This document shows, in pieces, positions 28,116-36,213 of a stretch of DNA of 64,000 bases; the first letter of the stretch is position 1; every line of letters begins with the position of its first letter. Source of the stretch: Amorphoplanes friuliensis DSM 7358 (GTDB lineage: Bacteria > Actinomycetota > Actinomycetes > Mycobacteriales > Micromonosporaceae). The stretch spans positions 5,184,001 to 5,248,000 of the forward strand of contig NC_022657.1 in assembly GCF_000494755.1 (NCBI RefSeq), written 5' to 3'. The position numbers and the translations under genes are program-made. Under the pieces are notes generated by a model, which did not search any database, was not told where the DNA came from, and saw nothing but the letters and a program-made list of their open reading frames with translations.

Positions 28116-28913
28116 TTAAGGCTTACGACCCACAGCACCGTACTGGTCGATCTCCGGCGCATCCTCGGCACCCGGCTCGGGCTTCCACCGGGTCACCGAG
28201 ATCACGCCCGGGTCGACCAGCTCGAGGCCCTCGAAGAGCGAGGCGATCCGGGCGGCGCTGCGCAGGTGGTACTTCGGGTTCGCCGAGATGTTCCAGATGC
28301 GCACGGCCTCGTTGTTGGCCTCGCTGGTGTCGCTGCCGTCGTACATCGCCAGGTAGCTGCCCGACGGGAGACGGTCCATGATGGCGTTGATGATCGTCCG
28401 GGCCTCGGCGTCGTCCTCGATGTGGCCGAGGATGCCCATCAGGAACAGCGCCACCGGCTTGTCGAAGTCGAGCGTACGGGCGGCCTCGCGCAGGATCGTG
28501 CCGGCGTCGCGCAGGTCGGCGTCGATGTAGTCCGTGGCGCCCTCGGGGCTGGTGGTCAGCAGCGCACGGGCGTGCGCGAGCACCAGCGGGTCGTTGTCGA
28601 CGTAGACGATCCGCGACTCGGGCGCGACCTTCTGAGCGACCTCGTGCGTGTTGTCAGCCGTGGGCAGGCCGGTGCCGATGTCGAGGAACTGCCGCACTCC
28701 GGCCGTACCGGCGAGGTGGCGCACGACGCGGGCCAGGTAGGCCCGGGAGAGTCGGGCGTTCTCCGCGAGCTGCGGCAGCGTTGCGATGATCTGGTCGCCG
28801 ACCGCACGGTCGACGGCGAAGTTGTCCTTGCCACCGAGCAGGTGGTTCCAGATCCGCGCCGTCTGCGGGACGGTGGTGTCCAGTTTGGGCATCTCCTGCT
28901 GGCCGTCAGCCAC
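28116..28913 (-). CDS. SAM-dependent methyltransferase, PF04672 (DUF574) family
   Basis: A 265-residue protein of the actinobacterial PF04672 family. The family N-terminus TARIWNHLLGGKDNFAVDRA is seen near residue 16, motif I as FLDIGTGLPT, and the acidic end of strand 2 as IVYVDNDPLVLAHARALL. The substrate is unknown. I chose the GTG at 28913 because AAGGGA lies 7 nt upstream; a GTG at 28919 is in frame but too close to that site. It probably leads an operon with the XRE/DUF5753 and TIGR03089 genes. A second family member is at 43.6-44.5 kb. Confidence 0.9.
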   Translation of the reverse strand: MADGQQEMPKLDTTVPQTARIWNHLLGGKDNFAVDRAVGDQIIATLPQLAENARLSRAYLARVVRHLAGTAGVRQFLDIGTGLPTADNTHEVAQKVAPESRIVYVDNDPLVLAHARALLTTSPEGATDYIDADLRDAGTILREAARTLDFDKPVALFLMGILGHIEDDAEARTIINAIMDRLPSGSYLAMYDGSDTSEANNEAVRIWNISANPKYHLRSAARIASLFEGLELVDPGVISVTRWKPEPGAEDAPEIDQYGAVGRKP

Positions 28914-29013
28914 GTCCACATCCCTTGCTCGAACAACTACCGGCGAATGATCGGCGCAAGCATAAACCGCCCATCGAGCGCAGGGACGCGCCGAACGGTC
29001 AAAATCGACGCCC

Positions 29014-29769
29014 CTAAGCGGCGATCATCGGCACCCCGGCCGCCGTCAGTCGCCGCACGGTCTCGTCCTGTGACGGCGCGTCGGTGATCACCCCCGCGAC
29101 CGCGGTCAGCGGCAGCACCGAAAAGCGCGAGGCGGCCCCGACCTTCTCGGCACTGGCCAGCACGAACGTGTCCGCCGCACGGTGCGCCAGCGCACGTTTC
29201 ATCGCCGCCTCGTCGGCGTCGCCGGTGGTCAGGCCCGCCTCCGGGTGCACCCCCGTGACGCCGAGCAGGAACAGGTCGGCGTTGACCACCTGGGCGGCCT
29301 CGACCGCGGCGGCACCACAGGCCACCATCGAGTGCCGGAACAGGCGGCCACCGAGCACGTACACCTCGATCGACGCATGACCGGCCAGGGCGGCCGCGAC
29401 CGTCGGGCTGTGCGTGACGATCGTGGCCTCGAGCCCGGCGGGCAGAGCGCGGGTGACGGCCAGCGCGGTCGTGCCGCCGTCCAGGATCACCGTGTCCCCC
29501 GGCTTGATCAGCGCGACGGCCGCGACGGCGACCCGATCCTTGCTGTCCACCTCGACCGCCCGCCGCGTGTCGTAATCGGCGACCGCGGGCGACGCCGGCA
29601 GCGCCCCGCCGTAGACCCGCTGGCACAGGCCGGCAGCGGCCAGCTCCCGCAGGTCCCGGCGGACGCTGTCCTCGGAGACCCCGAGCTCGGCGGCGACGTC
29701 CTTGGCGACCAGGCGGCGGTCCCGCTCCAACCGGCCCAGCAGGAACTCCCGGCGTTGCGCAGCTAACAT
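29014..29769 (-). CDS. DeoR-family transcriptional regulator
   Basis: A 251-residue repressor. The N-terminal DeoR helix-turn-helix (about 4-58) reads AQRREFLLGRLERDRRLVAK and VSEDSVRRDLRELAAAGL followed by RVYGGAL. The C-terminal sugar-phosphate sensor domain (about 75-235) has DTVILDGGTTALAVTRAL, VYVLGGRLFRHSMVACG and LGVTGVHPEAGLTTGD. It usually responds to phosphorylated sugars or nucleosides. GGAG lies 8 nt upstream of the ATG. It is divergent from the DUF4406-like gene 56 bp away. Confidence 0.93.
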   Translation of the reverse strand: MLAAQRREFLLGRLERDRRLVAKDVAAELGVSEDSVRRDLRELAAAGLCQRVYGGALPASPAVADYDTRRAVEVDSKDRVAVAAVALIKPGDTVILDGGTTALAVTRALPAGLEATIVTHSPTVAAALAGHASIEVYVLGGRLFRHSMVACGAAAVEAAQVVNADLFLLGVTGVHPEAGLTTGDADEAAMKRALAHRAADTFVLASAEKVGAASRFSVLPLTAVAGVITDAPSQDETVRRLTAAGVPMIAA

Positions 29770-29825
29770 GCACGTTTCTCCGTACTTCTCTTTGTTTCTG
29801 CCGAGTCTAGCGTTAGGTTGGCGAC

Positions 29826-30194
29826 ATGAAGCCCATGATGATCCTCATTGCCGGCCCGTACCGCTCCGGGACCGGGGGTGACCCCGACCTGATCGCCGCC
29901 AACCTGGCACGCCTCGAGGAAGCGGCGTGGCCGATCTTCCAGGCAGGGCACGTGCCCATGATCGGCGAGTGGGTGGCGCTGCCGGTCCTCCACCGGTCCG
30001 CCGGCGCGGCCACGGCGGAGGACGTGCTGTACCCGACCGCGCAGCGCCTGCTGCAGCATTGCGACGCGGTCCTGCGGCTGCCCGGCAAGTCCACGGGCGC
30101 GGACCAGGACGTGGCGATCGCCCGCGAGCGTGGGCTGCCGGTCTACCACCACGTCGAGGAGATCCCCGGCTACGCGCCCCAGCCCGTCAGCTGA
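29826..30194 (+). CDS. DUF4406-like protein (nucleoside deoxyribosyltransferase-like fold)
   Basis: A 122-residue soluble protein. It begins MKPMMILIAGPYRSG, a pattern of DUF4406 and nucleoside 2-deoxyribosyltransferase-like proteins, and has a later CDAVLRLPGKSTGADQDVA stretch (about 80-99) matching the family phosphate-binding end. The catalytic role is not certain; nucleotide or nucleoside binding is plausible. It is divergent from the DeoR regulator, which is the obvious candidate to control it through a sugar-phosphate or nucleoside signal. A hairpin follows directly. Confidence 0.8.
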   Translation: MKPMMILIAGPYRSGTGGDPDLIAANLARLEEAAWPIFQAGHVPMIGEWVALPVLHRSAGAATAEDVLYPTAQRLLQHCDAVLRLPGKSTGADQDVAIARERGLPVYHHVEEIPGYAPQPVS

Positions 30195-30202
30195 CCACCC
30201 AG

Positions 30203-30225
30203 GCCCAACTTCAAGGAAGTTGGGC
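30203..30225 (+). terminator. Terminator of the DUF4406-like gene
   Basis: GCCCAACTTC-AAG-GAAGTTGGGC is a perfect 10-bp stem with a 3-base loop, starting 9 bases after the stop codon. A short TTCG follows rather than a T run. Confidence 0.7.
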
Positions 30226-30236
30226 TTCGCCCGAAA

Positions 30237-30412
30237 CCGCGGGCCCGCTCGGACCGCGGGCCGCCCGAACCGGCGGGCCACCCGAACCGGCGGGCCACCC
30301 GAAAGCGCGGGTCCGCCCGCACCGCGGGTCCGCCCGCACCGCGCGAAACCGCGGGTCCGCCCGCACTGCGGGCCGCGCGAGACCGTGGGCCTGCCCGGAC
30401 TGCGGGCCTGAC
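30237..30412. repeat. Array of about nine to ten 16-19-bp imperfect repeats, each a mini-hairpin
   Basis: Successive units have the form GCGGG-N(2-4)-CCCGC or CGGG-N(3)-CCCG separated by AA/CC/AC. Examples are CCGGCGGGCCACCCGAA (twice) and CGCGGGTCCGCCCGCAC (twice), the others being variants. Each unit can fold on itself and also pair with its neighbours. The array fills most of the gap between the convergent DUF4406-like and YbaK genes (30226-30530); the remaining 118 bases show nothing I recognise. There is no leader, cas gene or constant spacer, so this is not a CRISPR. Confidence 0.75.
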
Positions 30413-30530
30413 CACCGAACGTCGACCCGGCCCTCACGGACAACGAGCGCCGGTCCGCCAGCCAGCCCGGACCGTTCTCGCGCGAAGCGCGGGCCAGCCC
30501 GCCCGGATCGGCGACGGCCCGGCGCGGTGA

Positions 30531-31004
30531 TCAGGAGCGGACCGGCTCCGGGTCGGTGACGTCGGCGAAGGTTGCGTCCAGGACCGTCGCGGCCTCGTCC
30601 GCCGCCACCTGGAGGCCGACCCCACGCTCCCCGGCGCCGAGGTTGATCGTGCGGCCGCGCAGCCGTTCGTCGGCGATCACCGGCCAGGCCGTCGACGAGC
30701 CGAACGGCGTGATGGTCCCGCGTTCGTATCCCGTCACCGCCTTGGCCGTTGCGGCGTCCGGCATCGACAGGCGGTTGACGCCGAGCAACGCCCGCAGCTT
30801 GGGCCAGGAGATCACCCGGTCACCCGGCACGAGCACAAAGACGTAACTGTCGTCGGCACGGCGTACGACGAGGGTTTTGACAAGATCGCGGACCTCGACA
30901 CCCTGGGCCGCGGCGGCCTCGGCGACGCTGGCGACGGGCCCGTGCCGCAGCACGCGGTGGGTGATCCCGGCGGCGGTGACGGCGGTCAGGGCGGCTCCGG
31001 ACAT
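30531..31004 (-). CDS. YbaK/EbsC-family aminoacyl-tRNA deacylase-like protein
   Basis: A 157-residue protein with the YbaK/ProX editing domain. Family features are the early VEVRDLVKTLVVRRADDSYVF segment with the conserved Lys (VKTLV), the VPGDRVISWPKLRALLG segment, and GTITPFGS, where the conserved GxxxPFG loop closes the active site. These proteins hydrolyse mischarged tRNAs such as Cys-tRNA(Pro); exact substrate is unproven. It is divergent from the CHASE kinase gene with 63 bp between them. Confidence 0.9.
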   Translation of the reverse strand: MSGAALTAVTAAGITHRVLRHGPVASVAEAAAAQGVEVRDLVKTLVVRRADDSYVFVLVPGDRVISWPKLRALLGVNRLSMPDAATAKAVTGYERGTITPFGSSTAWPVIADERLRGRTINLGAGERGVGLQVAADEAATVLDATFADVTDPEPVRS

Positions 31005-31067
31005 GTGATCATCCTACCGAGTGCGAATTTGCCGTTATGTGGCGATTGTCAGGCGTAGCGTCGGGTC

Positions 31068-32906
31068 GTGGGCCGGGGTTCTGGGGAGAACACCTTGCCC
31101 GGCGCGGGCGGCTGGGCGCCGGGCCGATGGTCGGTACGCGTTCTCGCCCTGGTCATCGCCCTCGGCGTGCTGGGTACCGTGCTGGCCGCCGTCGCCCTGC
31201 GCCGCGCCGACGACGACCGGGCCCGCCGGGCGCTGGGCCAGCAGACGATGATCGTCTCGCAGGTCGTCTCCGCCGAGGTACGCCGCTACTCGACCTCGCT
31301 GACCGATCTGGCCGCCGCGGTCGGGGCACAGGCGAATCTCGAGGCGGCCGAGTACACCGCCATCGCGGCCTCCGTCGATCGGCAGCGGTTGCCCGGCGCC
31401 AGCGGCGTCGCGTTTGTCGTGGCGGCGACCACCGACGAGATGCCGGCCGTGCAGAAGTCCTGGCGCGATCGCGGCGACCCGCAACTGACCTTCACCCCCT
31501 CTTCCGCGCCGACCGACGAGCACTTCTTCGTGGTGCTGTACCGCGGCGTCGAGGGCGGCCCGTCGCCGCTGGGTCTCGACGTCGCCGACAAGCCGGAGGC
31601 CGTGGAGGCCATGCAGCGGGCGAAGGCCAGCCACCGCGTCGCGACCAGCAGCACGTACCGCCTGCTCACCGACTCCGAGCTGCCGGTCGAACGGCAGCAG
31701 CTGTCGTTCGTGCTGGCCGCGCCGGTCTATTCGACGTCGCCGTCCGCGTCCGACACCGGTCAGTTCCGCGGCTGGCTGATGATGGGCCTGCGCGGCGGCG
31801 ACTTCCTGAAGCAGGCGATCGGTGTGGTCGCCCGCGACACCGTGGCCGTCACCCTCTACGACACCGCGTCGACGGCAGGACCGACACCCGTCGCCAGCTG
31901 GGTGCCGGACGCCCGCCTGCAGCCGGAGCCGCCACCGCGGGACATCACCGTGTCCGTGCCCCAGCGGACCTGGCGGCTCGTGGTCGAGCCGACCCACAAG
32001 CTGCTGCCCGTGGGTGACATGCACCTCGACGTCGCCGCCTGGATCATCGGTGCCGTCCTCACGGGCCTGCTCGCCGCGCTGACCGGCACCGTGATCACGG
32101 CCCGCAACCGGGCGCTGCGAAAGGTCGACGACGCCACCGCCGCGCTGCGCGACGACATCGTGCGGCGCGAGGCCGTCGAGCAGCAGTTGCGCCAGCGGGA
32201 GGCCGAGCTCGTCGGCTTCGCCGGCATCGTCGCCCACGACCTGCGGAGCCCGCTCGCGCGGATCACCGGTTACGCGGACTTCCTGCGTGAGGAGGCCGCG
32301 CCGCGCCTCGATCCGCTGCACCGCGACTTCCTGGAACGCCTGTACGGCGGCGCGCAACGTATGCAGACGCTGATCGACGACCTTCTCGATTACGCCACCG
32401 CGGAGAACCGGACGTTGCACACCAGCCGGGTGGATCTGCGGGCGATGGCCGACGACATCACCCGCGAACGCCTCACCGGCACCGAGGCGCACCCGCCGAC
32501 AATCGTCATCGAGGACCTGCCGACCGTCGACGGTGATCCCACACTGCTGTGCCAGGTGCTGGACAACCTGATCGGCAACGCGCTGAAGTACACCGCTCCG
32601 GGCGAGGAGCCGTACGTGCGGGTCAGCTGCCGCACGACGGACGGCATGGCCCGCATCGAGGTCGCCGACCACGGCATCGGCATCCCCGCCGACCAGCGCG
32701 ACACCGTTTTCACCGCCTTCGCCCGCGCCCCGGGCAGCGCCGGTTACCCCGGCACGGGCCTGGGCCTGGCGATCGTCCACCGCATCGTCGAACGCCACGG
32801 TGGTGAGGTCGGCGTCGACGCGAACCCCGGCGGCGGCAGCCTCTTCTGGTTCACCGTCCCTCACGCGGCCGCCCTGACGCCCTCGGTCACGGCACCATCC
32901 AGCTGA
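31068..32906 (+). CDS. CHASE-domain sensor histidine kinase
   Basis: A 612-residue membrane kinase. Helix 1 (about 25-46), an extracytoplasmic CHASE domain (about 55-270, with GVAFVVAATTDEMPAVQKSW and FRGWLMMGLRGGDFL) and helix 2 (about 325-345) precede a coiled-coil linker. HisKA has VAHDLRSPLARI (His390). The HATPase shows NLIGNALKYT, DHGIGIP and GTGLGLAIV. The GTG start has only a weak ribosome binding site. CHASE domains bind small extracellular ligands; cytokinin-like compounds are known for plant members. No response regulator is adjacent. Its 3' end overlaps the convergent lactate permease gene by 20 bp. Confidence 0.9.
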   Translation: MGRGSGENTLPGAGGWAPGRWSVRVLALVIALGVLGTVLAAVALRRADDDRARRALGQQTMIVSQVVSAEVRRYSTSLTDLAAAVGAQANLEAAEYTAIAASVDRQRLPGASGVAFVVAATTDEMPAVQKSWRDRGDPQLTFTPSSAPTDEHFFVVLYRGVEGGPSPLGLDVADKPEAVEAMQRAKASHRVATSSTYRLLTDSELPVERQQLSFVLAAPVYSTSPSASDTGQFRGWLMMGLRGGDFLKQAIGVVARDTVAVTLYDTASTAGPTPVASWVPDARLQPEPPPRDITVSVPQRTWRLVVEPTHKLLPVGDMHLDVAAWIIGAVLTGLLAALTGTVITARNRALRKVDDATAALRDDIVRREAVEQQLRQREAELVGFAGIVAHDLRSPLARITGYADFLREEAAPRLDPLHRDFLERLYGGAQRMQTLIDDLLDYATAENRTLHTSRVDLRAMADDITRERLTGTEAHPPTIVIEDLPTVDGDPTLLCQVLDNLIGNALKYTAPGEEPYVRVSCRTTDGMARIEVADHGIGIPADQRDTVFTAFARAPGSAGYPGTGLGLAIVHRIVERHGGEVGVDANPGGGSLFWFTVPHAAALTPSVTAPSS

Positions 32907-34932
32907 GCACCGGGGTGCCCTGCAACGTGACCAGCACACACATCACCAGCAGGAGCAGCAGGCTCCAGCCGACCACCTTGCGGAAGATGTCACCCTCACG
33001 TCCGGCCATGCCGACAGCCGACGCCGCGATCGCCAGGTTCTGCGGGCTGACCATCTTGCCCAGCACACCGCCCGACGAGTTCGCCGCGGCCAGCAGCACC
33101 GGATCGAGCCCGGCGCGGGCGGCCGTCTCGACCTGCAGCGCGCCGAACAGCGCGTTCGCCGAGGTGTCGGAGCCGGTCACGGCCACACCGATCCACCCCA
33201 GGATCGAGGACAGGAAAATGAACACCCCACCGGCCGCGGCCAGAAATTCACCCAGCGTGTTCGTCTGACCGGACTGGTTCAACACGTACGCGAGCGCGAG
33301 CACCGCCATCACCGTCACGATGGCGTGCCGCAGTTCGGCGTACGTGTGCAGGTAGGCCTTGAAAGCACGACCGGGACCGATGCGCAGCACCAGGGCGGTC
33401 AGGATGCCCGCGAGGATCATCAGCGTGCCGGCCGCGGAGAGCCAGCCGAGGGTGAACGTGGTCGAGGCCAGCGGTTTGCCGTTGGTCCCGAGGACGTCCA
33501 GGCCCGGCCACGCGAAGGAGACCGACCACGGCGCCTTCGCGAGCGCCGCCTTCACCGCACCGATGTTGGCCACCGAGAAGATCACAATGATGATCAGGTA
33601 CGGCGCATACGCCCGCGCCACCTCAGCAGCACCGTCCCGCCGCGTCACCGTGGCAGCTCCCCCACCACCCACGGTGGCCTTCCGCGCCGAATCGACCTCC
33701 GTCGACCCAGCCGGACCTGATCCGGCCGCAGCGGGCGCAGCTGAGCCGGACGCGGCCCGACCGGAAGCAGGCGGACCGGACGCAGCTGGACCAGGCCCGG
33801 CTGAACCAGGCGAAATCCGGCTGAATCCAATCGGACCCGACTCGGCTGCATCAGCCGACCCAGCCGATGCGACCGGACCTGACCCGGCCGGACCTGACCC
33901 GGCCGGACCTGACCCGGCCGGACCTGACCCGGCCGGACCGGGCGCAGCCGAGCCGGACGCGGCCCGACTGGAAGCAGTCGGACCGGACCCAGCTGGACCA
34001 GGCCCGGCAGAACCAGACGCGGCCCGGCGCGACGCGGTCGGATCCGACTCGGCGGGTGGTTCGGCGTGGAGGTTCGGGGATTCGACGGGCTGCCAGATGC
34101 GCAGGAGCAGGACCACGGCGGCCGCCGCGAGCAGCGCGGCGATGATGTCGGTGAGCGGCACCGAGATGTAGTTCGAGGCCACGAACTGGCCGAGGGCGAA
34201 CACCACACCGGCCACCAGCGCCGCGGGCCAGGTCTGCCGGATGCCGCGGCGGCCGTCGATGACGGCGACCAGGACCAGCGGTACGACGACGGCCAGCAGC
34301 GGTGTCTGCCGGCCGACCATCGCGCCGAGGGTGTCGACGTTGAGGCGCGGGTCGTCGGCGGCGCCCGAGGTGACCGTTCCGAGCGTGACGATCGGGGTGG
34401 CGAGCGCGCCGAACGCGACCGGGGCGGTGTTGGCGATGAGCGCGACAGCCGCGGCCCGGATCGGTGGGAAGCCCAGTGCCATCAGCATCACCACGGTGAC
34501 GGCCACCGGGGTGCCGAAGCCGGCGAGGGCCTCGAGCAGGGCGCCGAAGCAGAACGCCACGATGATCGCCTGGATGCGCATGTCGGGGCTGACGCGTTCC
34601 ATCGAGCGGCGCAGCACGTCGAAGTGCCCGCTGGCGACGGTGAGGTTGTAGACCCAGATGGCGTTGAGCACGATCCAGAGGATCGGGAAGAAACCGAATG
34701 CGGCTCCCTCACTCGCGGAGAGCAGCGCCTGTCCGACCGGCATGGAATAGACCGCGACGGCCACGATGAGAGCAACTGCCAAAGCAATCAGCCCCGCGAG
34801 CCAGGCCTTCATGCGTAGTACTCCGAGCAGAATGAACAGAGTCAGCAGCGGCAGGACGGCGAACAGGGCCGAGAAGGCCACGGAATGGGCGACGGGGTCG
34901 GTCACGATCGTGAACTGATCCATGACAGCCAT
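32887..34932 (-). CDS. lldP: L-lactate permease family protein with repeat insertion
   Basis: A 681-residue transporter of the LctP/LldP family, which takes up L-lactate or glycolate with protons. Family sequence is clear in both halves: ALLEALAGFGTPVAVTVVML and FGALATPIVTLG in the first, ILGWIGVAVTGSDTSANALFG and AANSSGGVLGKMVSPQNLAIA in the second. Typical members are about 550 residues. The extra length is a Pro/Ala/Gly/Ser-rich insertion at about residues 286-428, between two transmembrane helices. It is built from PAGSG repeats and a duplicated longer block, and probably forms a disordered loop. Two ATGs (34932 and 34923) are possible starts; neither has a good ribosome binding site. Confidence 0.9.
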   Translation of the reverse strand: MAVMDQFTIVTDPVAHSVAFSALFAVLPLLTLFILLGVLRMKAWLAGLIALAVALIVAVAVYSMPVGQALLSASEGAAFGFFPILWIVLNAIWVYNLTVASGHFDVLRRSMERVSPDMRIQAIIVAFCFGALLEALAGFGTPVAVTVVMLMALGFPPIRAAAVALIANTAPVAFGALATPIVTLGTVTSGAADDPRLNVDTLGAMVGRQTPLLAVVVPLVLVAVIDGRRGIRQTWPAALVAGVVFALGQFVASNYISVPLTDIIAALLAAAAVVLLLRIWQPVESPNLHAEPPAESDPTASRRAASGSAGPGPAGSGPTASSRAASGSAAPGPAGSGPAGSGPAGSGPAGSGPVASAGSADAAESGPIGFSRISPGSAGPGPAASGPPASGRAASGSAAPAAAGSGPAGSTEVDSARKATVGGGGAATVTRRDGAAEVARAYAPYLIIIVIFSVANIGAVKAALAKAPWSVSFAWPGLDVLGTNGKPLASTTFTLGWLSAAGTLMILAGILTALVLRIGPGRAFKAYLHTYAELRHAIVTVMAVLALAYVLNQSGQTNTLGEFLAAAGGVFIFLSSILGWIGVAVTGSDTSANALFGALQVETAARAGLDPVLLAAANSSGGVLGKMVSPQNLAIAASAVGMAGREGDIFRKVVGWSLLLLLVMCVLVTLQGTPVLSWMVP
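33734..34016. repeat. Tandem and duplicated repeats inside the lactate permease gene
   Basis: Four perfect 15-bp units (GGACCTGACCCGGCC) run from 33875 to 33934, with a degenerate fifth. A block of about 77 bp is present twice, at 33734-33810 and 33940-34016, with only a few mismatches. All repeats stay in frame and encode PAGSG-like peptide, so they likely grew by slippage and unequal crossover. Confidence 0.85.
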
Positions 34933-35277
34933 CCAGGATCGTCGATGGTTGGTGGGGACAACCTACGCCTGCCGGGCGTCGCTGACATCCCCCGGAAACG
35001 AGCAGGCCGCAGGCCACCGCGTCTGTCCTGTGCGGACTCGGCGGCGGCCCGGCGCTCGGCGGGAGCGTGTTTCGCCTGCAAGTTGCATCGAGTACATGAC
35101 CATGGCGTGCCAAATTCACTCACGTCAGCGCGCGAGCACTTACCAAGACCAAAAAACCGTTTCTCACAGGCTGTTGTTCTTGACTCACTCTCCGTACTCT
35201 GTTGGTCAATAACCATCGATCAACTTCAGTGCAGACGCAGGTTGATGGTCGACCGGCAGCATTGCGGGGAGCAGAGC
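34933..35277. promoter_or_regulatory. 345-bp divergent intergenic region, lower GC
   Basis: No gene is supported. The right half is much lower in GC than the surroundings. A possible -35 box TTGACT lies at about 35178 upstream of the GNAT-like gene, but a matching -10 is not clear. GGGGAG just before the ATG at 35278 gives a good ribosome binding site. The region must also carry the promoter of the lactate permease gene. Confidence 0.4.
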
Positions 35278-35835
35278 ATGGTCATCAAGATTGTCGAGCA
35301 GATCAACGACGACGAGACCCTTGAAGCAGCTTGGGAGCTTTATCTCGGCGCGTTCCGCGAACTGAACACGATGGCAGTGCAGCGGCACCTGATGTACCGC
35401 CACGAGTTCGACGAGGTCATGAGCGACCAGCGCGTTCAGAAGCACCTGTGCGTGGACGATGACGGGACCCTCTGCGGACTGTCCACGTACACGAACGATC
35501 TGACCGCGGTGCCGCTGATCGCTCCGGAGTACTTCGAGCGGCACTGGCCCGAGCACTATGCGGCCAACAAGATCTGGTACATCGGGTTTGTCGCGTTGCA
35601 CCCTCAGGCTCAGGGCCGGCGCATGTTCCGCCAGATGGTCGAGCAGTTGTACATCATCGCGGCCACCCAGGGCGGACTCGTCGGCATCGACATCTGCAGT
35701 TACAACGACGAGGTGCTGAACTTCTCGCACATCTTCCGGTCCATGGTGGAGCGACTCATGCCCAACATGCGCTTCCAGCGGATCGACCAGCAGTCCTACT
35801 GGCTCTACGACTTCAGCGACGAGCCGGCGGCCTGA
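35278..35835 (+). CDS. GNAT-like acetyltransferase-fold protein
   Basis: A 185-residue protein. A stretch resembling GNAT motif A is seen at about residues 102-125 (IGFVALHPQAQGRRMFRQM), where QxxGRR would contact acetyl-CoA pyrophosphate. The rest is helical and acidic. The assignment rests on this motif only. Codon usage and base composition are lower in GC than most neighbours, hinting at later acquisition. The ATG has GGGGAG upstream; the frame is open further upstream but without coding bias. It stands alone between a divergent permease gene and a non-coding stretch. Confidence 0.6.
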   Translation: MVIKIVEQINDDETLEAAWELYLGAFRELNTMAVQRHLMYRHEFDEVMSDQRVQKHLCVDDDGTLCGLSTYTNDLTAVPLIAPEYFERHWPEHYAANKIWYIGFVALHPQAQGRRMFRQMVEQLYIIAATQGGLVGIDICSYNDEVLNFSHIFRSMVERLMPNMRFQRIDQQSYWLYDFSDEPAA

Positions 35836-36213
35836 CGTCACACGACCTCATGCCATGGGCGACCTCCCCATCGACCACTGCCGTGGCCGGTCCGGGGAAA
35901 CGTCCGGAACGGTGAGTTCGTTCTTTCGAGGGGTAGCGACCTCCAGGTAGGTGCGTCGGTTCCGGCTGGGTCCAGCCGGGTGTGATCGACGTTCCTGCGG
36001 GGTGCTGCCGATACCCCGGTTCTGCGGACCGGGGTGCACCACACGGGACGCCTGACGGTGTTGCAGGTAGGGCGGGTCGAGCGGATGGCAAGCGTCGAAC
36101 GCGATGACGTGGTCATTCGCCCGGCCCGCCTTTGCTGTGCGCGCGGCCTGTCCGGATTGGCTCCAGCGGCTCATCGGGTTCCCTTTTTCTCGCGGTTGGT
36201 CAGGCCGTGCTGG
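35836..36213. other. 378-bp gap between convergent genes with two hairpins
   Basis: No gene is supported; overlapping small frames on both strands have no start signals or codon bias. Two inverted repeats are visible: CCGGCTGG-GT-CCAGCCGG (35962-35979) and ACCCCGGT-7-ACCGGGGT (36013-36035). Either could terminate transcripts from the flanking genes. The stretch may be decayed coding sequence. Confidence 0.4.

Noticed and set aside
30237..30412. CRISPR array
   Set aside because: Units are 16-19 bp, contiguous, variable and without spacers; no cas gene is near.
34885..35277. Longer N-terminus for the GNAT-like protein
   Set aside because: The added 131 residues have no coding bias and would overlap the lactate permease start; the ATG at 35278 has a clear ribosome binding site.
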